Assembly: GCA_020080175.1 (NCBI GenBank)
Contig: JAGHQL010000263.1
Span: forward strand, 1-24,069
Direction: 5' to 3'
DNA from: Glutinoglossum americanum
Taxonomy: Eukaryota > Ascomycota > Geoglossomycetes > Geoglossales > Geoglossaceae
Length of the DNA: 24,069 nt
The translations under genes and the position numbers were made by a program. The notes beneath the pieces are model-generated. The model worked only from the letters and a program-made list of their open reading frames with translations, searched no databases and had not been told where the DNA came from. Below are positions 15,353-21,668 of this stretch, piece after piece. How positions within the stretch are numbered: the first letter of the stretch is position 1; each line of letters begins with the position of its first letter.

Positions 15353-17524
15353 ATGACAAGAGTTACTGTTGCCCGGATAGTCGGCCTCGTCTGTGTTCTC
15401 ATCCTCCTGTTGATAATGGACACTTCGGGGCTGGCGAAGACTCAGGATAATTTCCAGAGTCCGATTGCCGTTGATCTGAAAGGGTACCGAAAAGAGAGCG
15501 GGATCACGGTTCATGTGGAAAAGGCCGGGCTACAGGTGGCATGGCCTGCTTCCGGTGGCAACTCCGGGATACTCATCCTGAACCTGGAAGCGGGAAGACC
15601 CCTCATCGAATCGGTAGGGACTTCGACGGGCGAAAAGCCTGTCCAGGTAATCGCCCGACAACTCGATCCGGCTGCTCTGCTCACCATCGGCGAGCGCACT
15701 CTGAAAGAGCCGGAGGGATGGGTTATCTTTTTTGACAATCCACCCCAACGTCCTTATCAGACGTTTCCCCTCGTGCTGAAAAAAGAAAGCGTCCGCGTTT
15801 CCAGCGAAGGAACACGGACGACAATTACCATCGGCACCGTATCCGCCGGTTCCTTTCACGGCGACATGCGTTTCACGTTTTATCGCAACTCGCCCTTAAT
15901 CCATGTTGAATACGTGGTGACAACGCAGGAAAACGGACGGGCGATTCTCTATGATACCGGCCTGACCAGCGCGTCACCGGACTGGCAATCGGTCGCCTGG
16001 AAAGATACTGGGGGGCAGGTGAAACGTGTTCCGGTAGACACTGCATACGTCGCCCAACCGGTCAAGGTGGCCGGACGCACCGTGGTCGCGGAAGCGAAAA
16101 CGGGGTCACTCGCCGCGTTCCCGCCGCCTCACCAGTTTTTCTATCCACAGGACGAAGCATTCAATCTGAGCTTTGTCTGGTACGGCAAGTCCTATAATAC
16201 CAGGCTGGACGATTACGGATTCGGTATTCGTCAATCTCCCACGGGAGACAAACGGTATGTTCCCTGGTTCAACGCGCCGCCGGGGACGAAGCAACATCTC
16301 GGTGTGTTTTATCTGGTGAGTCCCGGCAATGCCGAGCAGACACTGAGCGAAGTGGCGCAGTATACGCGTGGGGACCAGTTCAAGAAGCTACCGGGCTATC
16401 GTACCTACACCAGCCACTATCATATCGAGCACACGTATGAGTTCGTCCGCCGCCAGAAAGAACAGAAGACGGATCAGGTGCCGAAAGAACTGCTGGTGCC
16501 GGGATTCGTGAAAACGTTCAAGGCACATGGTGTCGATATCGTACATCTCGCCGAGTTTCATGAGGGAAATACGCCGCGTCAGAAGGCAAGTGAACGGTTG
16601 CCGCTGCTCAAAACCTTGTATGACGAGTGCGCCCGGTTGTCCGACGAGAAACTACTTGTTCTGCCCGGTGAGGAACCAAATGTCCATCTCGGCGGACACT
16701 GGCTCAGTCTCTTTCCCAAACCGGTCTACTGGGTATTGAACCGCTCGGCGGAGACGCCTTTTGTCGAGCAGGTAGCCGGGTTTGGAACCGTCTATCATGT
16801 CGGCAATACGGACGATGTCCTGCGCCTGATGGAAAAGGAAAACGGCCTGATGTGGACGGCGCACGCCCGTATCAAAGCCTCCGTTGGTTTTCCAGATGGG
16901 TATAAGAACCGTGACTTTTTCCTGTCTGATCGTTTTCTCGGCGCGGCCTGGAAAGCAATGCCCGCCGACTTGTCCGTCCCCCGGCTAGGGGGTCGGGTGC
17001 TCGTTTTGATGGACGACATGGCGAACTGGGGCTTGAGGAAGTACGTGCCCTCCGAGGCGGACCTTTTTCGTATGGAGCCGGATTTCGAGACCTACGGGCA
17101 TTTGAATATCAACTATCTGCAACTCAAAAAGCTACCTCGCTTTGCGGATGGCTGGCAACCGGTGCTGGATTCCCTGCGGCAGGGACGTTTTTTCACCAGC
17201 ACAGGCGAAGTCCTGATTCCAAGTTTCACTGTCGGCGGAAAGGGGAGTGGGGAGACGCTCTATGTTTCTCGTAAAACCGTTACCGAGGTCAAAGTCAACC
17301 TGGAGTGGACATTTCCCCTCGCGTTCGCGGAAGTGATTTCCGGGGACGGTAAGCAGGTATTCCGACAACGAATCGATCTTTCGGAGACACAGGCGCTCGG
17401 CAAACGCACCCTGAGCATTCCCGTTGATCTCAAGGGGCGTACCTGGGTACGTTTCGAAGTATGGGATATCGCCACGAACGGAGCCTACACGCAGCCCGTA
17501 TGGATCACGGAATCAAAGAAATAA
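15353..17524 (+). CDS. Exported PHP/CehA-like metallohydrolase-type protein
   Basis: A 723-aa protein with an N-terminal signal or anchor (VGLVCVLILLLIMDTSGLA). The first half, about residues 35-340, is beta-rich and unrecognised. The second half looks like a PHP/CehA-type metal-dependent phosphoesterase-like domain: SHYHIEH (His355, His357, His360), LPGEEPNVHLGGH (Glu440, His445), WTAHARIKAS (His504) and, near the C-terminal end of that domain, GRFFTSTGEV. A beta-rich tail ends in WVRFEVWDIATNGAYTQPVW. I choose the ATG at 15353 because TATAAT lies 7 nt upstream; an in-frame ATG at 15344 overlaps that box. No Shine-Dalgarno exists for either. Substrate unknown; related proteins are usually annotated only as hypothetical or CehA/McbA-like. 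Confidence 0.78.
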   Translation: MTRVTVARIVGLVCVLILLLIMDTSGLAKTQDNFQSPIAVDLKGYRKESGITVHVEKAGLQVAWPASGGNSGILILNLEAGRPLIESVGTSTGEKPVQVIARQLDPAALLTIGERTLKEPEGWVIFFDNPPQRPYQTFPLVLKKESVRVSSEGTRTTITIGTVSAGSFHGDMRFTFYRNSPLIHVEYVVTTQENGRAILYDTGLTSASPDWQSVAWKDTGGQVKRVPVDTAYVAQPVKVAGRTVVAEAKTGSLAAFPPPHQFFYPQDEAFNLSFVWYGKSYNTRLDDYGFGIRQSPTGDKRYVPWFNAPPGTKQHLGVFYLVSPGNAEQTLSEVAQYTRGDQFKKLPGYRTYTSHYHIEHTYEFVRRQKEQKTDQVPKELLVPGFVKTFKAHGVDIVHLAEFHEGNTPRQKASERLPLLKTLYDECARLSDEKLLVLPGEEPNVHLGGHWLSLFPKPVYWVLNRSAETPFVEQVAGFGTVYHVGNTDDVLRLMEKENGLMWTAHARIKASVGFPDGYKNRDFFLSDRFLGAAWKAMPADLSVPRLGGRVLVLMDDMANWGLRKYVPSEADLFRMEPDFETYGHLNINYLQLKKLPRFADGWQPVLDSLRQGRFFTSTGEVLIPSFTVGGKGSGETLYVSRKTVTEVKVNLEWTFPLAFAEVISGDGKQVFRQRIDLSETQALGKRTLSIPVDLKGRTWVRFEVWDIATNGAYTQPVWITESKK

Positions 17525-17541
17525 TAGCGAAGGCAATGATG

Positions 17542-18150
17542 ATGACATCCAGCACGACGACACCACCGGCTCTTCTGCGACTTTACCTCATTCGACACGG
17601 GGAGACCGAGTGGTCGCTCTCCCGCCAGCACACGAGCCGCACGGATATTCCGCTCACCACGCGTGGCGAAGAGAAGGCACGTGAACTGGGCAACGTCCTC
17701 CAGAACATTTCGTTTACCCGTGTGCTGACCAGTCCACGACAACGCGCCAGGCGAACCTGTGAACTCGCCGGTCTGGGAGCGAGGGCCGAAGTCGAGCCGC
17801 GTCTGGTGGAGTGGGATTACGGCGATTATGAGGGGAAACGCTCCGTGGAGATTCACCAGGAACAGCCAGGCTGGAATCTCTTTCGGGATGGCTGTCCGAA
17901 CGGGGAAACGCCCGCGCACATTTCCGACCGCGTGGACAATCTCATTGCCGAGCTTCGTGTCACGGGGGGCAACATCGCGCTGTTCTCCCACGGTCACCTG
18001 GGCAGCGTTCTGGCGGCGCGATGGATCGGTTTGCCCGTATTAGAGGCGGAACATTTCCCTCTCGCCACGGCATCGCTCAGTATTCTCGGCGATGACCCGA
18101 ATCACCCGGACGTCCCGATTATTGTCCAGTGGAACAAAACCTTGCCCTGA
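17542..18150 (+). CDS. Histidine phosphatase family protein (phosphoglycerate mutase-like)
   Basis: A 202-aa branch-1 histidine phosphatase. YLIRHGETEW contains the phosphorylated His19, SPRQRARRTCEL supplies the conserved arginines, Glu90 sits in LVEWDYGDYEG, and ALFSHGHLG gives the second His150. It probably removes phosphate from a small metabolite; the substrate (sugar phosphate, cofactor or phosphoglycerate) is not decidable. Three consecutive ATG codons (17536, 17539, 17542) follow GAAGG at 17529; spacing favours the last two. A longer in-frame start at 17461 would overlap the PHP-like gene and has no site. It lies 17 nt after that gene's stop, so the two are probably co-transcribed. 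Confidence 0.9.
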   Translation: MTSSTTTPPALLRLYLIRHGETEWSLSRQHTSRTDIPLTTRGEEKARELGNVLQNISFTRVLTSPRQRARRTCELAGLGARAEVEPRLVEWDYGDYEGKRSVEIHQEQPGWNLFRDGCPNGETPAHISDRVDNLIAELRVTGGNIALFSHGHLGSVLAARWIGLPVLEAEHFPLATASLSILGDDPNHPDVPIIVQWNKTLP

Positions 18151-18235
18151 ATTCCCGCTTCCGGAAAGGGAAACCGCGACTGATTCCACAATAGGATACA
18201 GAGGGCAACCACGCGTTCCACGGAGAGAATCAACA

Positions 18236-19099
18236 ATGAAGATGGATGTCGAGAAGTACAGTGTGCAACCGGGCAAGAAGATCGCGCTCAAGAACTGGCC
18301 GACCAAGGGAAAGCCCCTTTACGATTCCAAGAAGGACTTTGAAAAACGTCTGGACGAGTACGTGGAGGAACTGATTGAGTTACAGCAACTTCACTACGCG
18401 GCCACCGGCCCGGCACTCCTGCTGATTTTTCAGGGGATGGATGCCTCGGGCAAGGACGGGGTCGTTAAGCATGTCATGTCCGGAATCAATCCGCAGGGCT
18501 TCCAGGTCTACAGTTTCAAACAACCCAGCGAGGAAGAACGCAAACACGATTTCCTCTGGCGCACCACGCGCTGTCTGCCGGAACGCGGACGAATCGGCAT
18601 CTTCAATCGCTCCTACTACGAGGAGGTTCTCGTAGTGAAGGTGCATCCGGAATTTCTTCTGGGGCAGGGCCTGACAGAGAAACAGGACGATGGAACATCG
18701 ATCTGGAAGAACCGGTACGAATCTATCGTGAACTTCGAGGAGCATCTCTCCCGCAACGGTACCCGCGTGGTCAAGTTCTTCCTGCACCTGTCGAAGGACG
18801 AGCAGCGCAAACAGTTCCTGGAGCGTATCGACGATCCCGCCAAGAACTGGAAGTTCAATCCAGCGGATGTTCAGGAGCGGGCACTCTGGGATCAGTACCA
18901 GGAGGCCTATGAGGATTGTCTGAGCGCGACCAGCACCAAGAATGCGCCCTGGTACATCATCCCCGCCGACGACCGGTATAATGCTCGCCTGATTGTTGCC
19001 CGGGTTGTTCTGGATCTCATGAAGAGCCTGAAACTGGAATATCCCCAGACCACGGAGAAGCGGCGGGAGGAGCTACAGGCCATCCGCAAACTGCTCTAA
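18236..19099 (+). CDS. ppk2: Polyphosphate kinase 2 family (class III-like)
   Basis: A 287-aa polyphosphate:nucleotide phosphotransferase that moves phosphate between polyphosphate and nucleotides in the cytoplasm. Walker A is GMDASGKDG (residues 67-75, with Asp69); Walker B region is GIFNRSYYEE (121-130); MSGINPQGFQVYSFKQPS and HDFLWR are family blocks. Length and motifs fit the class III enzymes able to use AMP and ADP, but class is not certain by eye. The ATG at 18236 has GGAGAG about 8 nt upstream; an open extension to 18092 overlaps the phosphatase gene and looks non-coding. It ends just before a strong terminator. Confidence 0.93.
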   Translation: MKMDVEKYSVQPGKKIALKNWPTKGKPLYDSKKDFEKRLDEYVEELIELQQLHYAATGPALLLIFQGMDASGKDGVVKHVMSGINPQGFQVYSFKQPSEEERKHDFLWRTTRCLPERGRIGIFNRSYYEEVLVVKVHPEFLLGQGLTEKQDDGTSIWKNRYESIVNFEEHLSRNGTRVVKFFLHLSKDEQRKQFLERIDDPAKNWKFNPADVQERALWDQYQEAYEDCLSATSTKNAPWYIIPADDRYNARLIVARVVLDLMKSLKLEYPQTTEKRREELQAIRKLL

Positions 19100-19106
19100 A
19101 ACAACG

Positions 19107-19144
19107 AAAACCTTTCCGACGCACTACGCGTCGGGAAGGTTTTT
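19107..19144. terminator. Bidirectional rho-independent terminator
   Basis: A 16-bp stem with one G-T pair, AAAACCTTTCCGACGC and GCGTCGGGAAGGTTTT, around an ACTAC loop. It ends in TTTTT on the plus strand and in TTTTCGTTGTTTT on the minus strand. It lies 7 nt after the PPK2 stop and 13 nt beyond the stop of the convergent PEP-CTERM gene, so it can serve both. Confidence 0.9.
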
Positions 19145-19157
19145 CGGTAAGCCAGTT

Positions 19158-19895
19158 TTAGGAATGACGGCGACGGACGAGTATTCCCACCATGGGCAGC
19201 ATGCCCAGACCAAGCAAAGCGAGTGTACCCGGTTCGGGGACGACGGAAGCCGCGCTAAGAACCAGAGAACTGCTGCTCAGTTCACCGGTAGTCGCAGAGA
19301 AACTGAAAAGGGTTTGACCATTTGCTGTGGCTGTCTGCAACACGCCTCCTATAGCAAAGTTTCCGCCTGCGGCGGAGTTGATATCGGCGAGTGCGCTGGC
19401 ATTCAGGGTGAAAATCACCGTTGTGTTATTGTCCGCTGCGCTAAAGACACGACTGCCGTAAGAGGTGCCGGTACCAAAATCGTTGTAAGCAGCAACTCCC
19501 CCTGTTCCTCCGATAAGCGAAGCGGTGGAGGTGTTAACGTCGAACATCTCGTACGTCTCGGTAGGGTCTGTACTCTGGTACTGACCCGCCAGACCGAAGC
19601 CCGATGGAGCAAAGGGCTTGAGTTGAAACGCAATAGTTGCGGAGGTGTAAGTGCCACTTGGAATTGCGAACACAAACCAGTTCCGGTGAACGGTACCAGC
19701 GTCCGTAATACCCACGATAACGTTCTCATTGGTAGTCGTGTGCGAACCAACGGAGTCGTACCATCCCCGGTCGATTGGCGCGATAGTTTGCGCCTGGGCG
19801 GAAGTGGCAGTAAGCATTGCGACTGCAACGAACGGCAGAGCACAAAGAGCAAGACTGTCAGAGAAGTGATAGGGTCTACGGAGGCTTTTGAGCAT
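19158..19895 (-). CDS. PEP-CTERM sorting domain protein
   Basis: A 245-aa secreted protein. The signal peptide ends about SAQA/QT (residue 35). The middle is a Thr/Ser/Gly-rich beta-type domain (GWYDSVGSHTTTNENVIVG, then NWFVFAIPSGTYTSATIAFQ), similar in style to DNRLRE- or CBM-like proteins of exosortase systems. The end VPEPGTLALLGLGMLPMVG followed by LVRRRHS is a textbook PEP-CTERM: Pro-Glu-Pro, a membrane helix and a basic tail. The family is sorted by an exosortase, which is not in this window. AAAGGA lies about 7 nt before the ATG. Function probably extracellular or exopolysaccharide-associated. Confidence 0.92.
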   Translation of the reverse strand: MLKSLRRPYHFSDSLALCALPFVAVAMLTATSAQAQTIAPIDRGWYDSVGSHTTTNENVIVGITDAGTVHRNWFVFAIPSGTYTSATIAFQLKPFAPSGFGLAGQYQSTDPTETYEMFDVNTSTASLIGGTGGVAAYNDFGTGTSYGSRVFSAADNNTTVIFTLNASALADINSAAGGNFAIGGVLQTATANGQTLFSFSATTGELSSSSLVLSAASVVPEPGTLALLGLGMLPMVGILVRRRHS

Positions 19896-19933
19896 TAATC
19901 TATCCTTTGGACTTGAGTACTTTCTCAGGTCGG

Positions 19934-19983
19934 AAACCTATGCGGGCAACTCTCTGTTGGCAGGGAGTTGCCCGCATAGGTTT
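19934..19983. repeat. Long near-perfect hairpin in a divergent intergenic region
   Basis: AAACCTATGCGGGCAACTC and its exact reverse complement form a 19-bp stem, extended by one T-G pair and three more pairs to a TTGG loop. Only TTT follows on either strand. It lies 39 nt upstream of the PEP-CTERM start and upstream of the methyltransferase promoter, where no gene ends. Confidence 0.8.
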
Positions 19984-19994
19984 GTCAGGCGGGC

Positions 19995-20025
19995 TTGACG
20001 TACCTGCTTTTGCTCGAATTAATAT
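19995..20025 (+). promoter_or_regulatory. Candidate promoter of the methyltransferase gene
   Basis: TTGACG at 19995-20000 is followed at 17 bp by ATTAAT or at 19 bp by TAATAT. The leader of about 75 nt contains a GGGTACG direct repeat. Only moderately close to consensus. Confidence 0.5.
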
Positions 20026-20107
20026 TACTTTCACCGAACTTCTCCTTGATTTGGGTACGGTTCTGGGTACGCCTCTCTGCGAAACTGTGAGCAGAAAGGT
20101 AAACGAA

Positions 20108-20917
20108 ATGAGTTCCAACAAAGCCTCCTGGGAAGAAGCCGACTTCACCCCTATCGCTGCTTTTATGCGCCAATCCGGAGAGGAGGTCGTGCGTTCCCTC
20201 CGAGTCAGGCCACCGATGCGGGTTCTGGATCTGGGGTGTGGCGACGGTACGACCGCCCTGCCGCTCGCTCGCCGTGGCGTGGACGTGATGGGAATCGACA
20301 TCGCCAGCAATCTCGTCGCGGCGGGTCGCAAACGAGCATCAGAAGCGGGCCTTCATCGCCTGCAATTTCGCGAAGGCGATGCCTGCCATCTGAAAGACAT
20401 CTGCGATGACTGGTTCGATCTGACCCTCTCGATGTTCGGGGCGATGTTCGCTCCCAACCCCTTTGATGTGGCCCGCGAAATGGTGCGCGTCACCCGGCCC
20501 GGAGGACGTATTGTGATGGGGAACTGGATTCCCGGCGACCCGTCCTTCATTTCACAACTAAGAAAAATCAGCGCATCCTTGCGACCAACCTCCTTGCCAC
20601 CGACGTCATCGGAAGATACACTGGCCTGGGGAGTAGAATCCCATATTGTTGAGCGATTTGGTCAGGCAGGCGTGCCGGCAAACAGAATAACGATGGTGAA
20701 GGATACCTATTTGTTTACGTCGCCGGACAAAACCCCGGAATGTTTTGTGGAAGCCTTCACACGTTTTTATGAACCCACGTTTGCGTCAGCGGGCGTGAGC
20801 AATAAGCTGGACGAGTTTCAGAGCCAACTCCTGCAACTGGCGCGGGCGCAAAACCGAAGTGCCGATGGCAGTACCCTGATACCCGCTACTTTCTTACGCG
20901 TTACCGTTAGTCTCTAA
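20108..20917 (+). CDS. Class I SAM-dependent methyltransferase
   Basis: A 269-aa methyltransferase. RVLDLGCGDGTTALPLA (Asp41-Gly46 region) is motif I for SAM binding; VMGIDIASNLVAAG is the acidic strand-2 region; FREGDACHL, FDLTLSMFGAMFAPNP and VTRPGGRIVMGNWIPGD complete the Rossmann fold. It resembles UbiE/Methyltransf_11 proteins of unknown substrate. The ATG at 20108 has AAAGGT about 8 nt upstream. The frame is open back to 19907, but that part runs through the 19934-19983 hairpin and the promoter and is not conserved-looking. The peroxiredoxin follows 39 nt downstream in the same direction. Confidence 0.88.
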   Translation: MSSNKASWEEADFTPIAAFMRQSGEEVVRSLRVRPPMRVLDLGCGDGTTALPLARRGVDVMGIDIASNLVAAGRKRASEAGLHRLQFREGDACHLKDICDDWFDLTLSMFGAMFAPNPFDVAREMVRVTRPGGRIVMGNWIPGDPSFISQLRKISASLRPTSLPPTSSEDTLAWGVESHIVERFGQAGVPANRITMVKDTYLFTSPDKTPECFVEAFTRFYEPTFASAGVSNKLDEFQSQLLQLARAQNRSADGSTLIPATFLRVTVSL

Positions 20918-20956
20918 GGCAAATCTTTTAACTTCATCACAAAAAGGAACATAGAC

Positions 20957-21592
20957 ATGTCTCTTCAACTGGGCGATACTGCCCCCGACTTCACGCAGGA
21001 CTCGACCGAAGGTCCGATTCCGTTTCACCAGTGGGCAGGCGATAGCTGGGTAGTTCTCTTCTCCCATCCCAAGGACTTCACGCCGGTTTGTACCACCGAA
21101 CTGGGAAGCGTCGCGAAACTAAAGCCCGAGTTCGATAAGCGCAATGTCAAGGTCATCGGTCTCTCGGTCGATGGACTGGGTAACCACGAGGGTTGGTCCA
21201 AGGACATCGAGGAGACGCAGGGAGCCGCCTTGAACTTCCCTCTGATTGCCGATACCGACCGAAAGGTGTCCGACCTGTACGGCATGATTCACCCGAACGC
21301 GGACAACACCATGACGGTTCGCTCTGTCTATGTCATCGGTCCAGACAAGAAGCTGAAACTGACGCTCACCTACCCGGCGAGCACGGGACGCAACTTCCAG
21401 GAGATTCTGCGGGTTATCGATTCCCTGCAATTGACTGCCAACTACAAAGTCGCCACTCCGGCAGACTGGAAGCACGGCGAGGATGTCATTATTACTCCGG
21501 CAGTCTCCAACGAAGAGGCAGAGAAGCTGTTCGACAAGGGCTTCAAGCAGATCAAGCCTTATCTGCGTACGACACCTCAGCCCAATCTGTAA
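20957..21592 (+). CDS. 1-Cys peroxiredoxin (Prx6-type)
   Basis: A 211-aa thiol peroxidase that reduces hydrogen peroxide and organic hydroperoxides. FSHPKDFTPVCTTELG carries the peroxidatic Cys45 with Thr42 and Pro43. No other cysteine occurs in the protein, so it is a true 1-Cys enzyme and must be recycled by an outside thiol. The C-terminal extension (NYKVATPADWKHGEDVIITP) is typical of the Prx6 group. AAAGGAA lies about 9 nt before the ATG. Two hairpins follow the stop. Confidence 0.96.
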   Translation: MSLQLGDTAPDFTQDSTEGPIPFHQWAGDSWVVLFSHPKDFTPVCTTELGSVAKLKPEFDKRNVKVIGLSVDGLGNHEGWSKDIEETQGAALNFPLIADTDRKVSDLYGMIHPNADNTMTVRSVYVIGPDKKLKLTLTYPASTGRNFQEILRVIDSLQLTANYKVATPADWKHGEDVIITPAVSNEEAEKLFDKGFKQIKPYLRTTPQPNL

Positions 21593-21604
21593 TATGACCA
21601 CCGT

Positions 21605-21668
21605 CTATCGAGGCGTTCTTTGAACGCCTCGATAGGACTCTGATAGACGAAAGCGACGCTTTCGTCTA
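21605..21668. terminator. Tandem hairpins between convergent peroxiredoxin and GH2 genes
   Basis: The first hairpin is a perfect 14-bp stem, CTATCGAGGCGTTC with a TTT loop (21605-21635). The second is a perfect 11-bp stem, TAGACGAAAGC with a GAC loop (21644-21668), whose outer end contains the stop codon of the GH2 gene. Neither is followed by a U-tract. They are probably terminator or mRNA-stabilising structures for both genes. Confidence 0.7.

Noticed and set aside
18092-18235. N-terminal extension of PPK2
   Set aside because: Overlaps the phosphatase gene in another frame; GGAGAG supports the start at 18236.
19907-20107. N-terminal extension of the methyltransferase
   Set aside because: Would translate the 19934-19983 hairpin and the likely promoter; a ribosome site precedes 20108.
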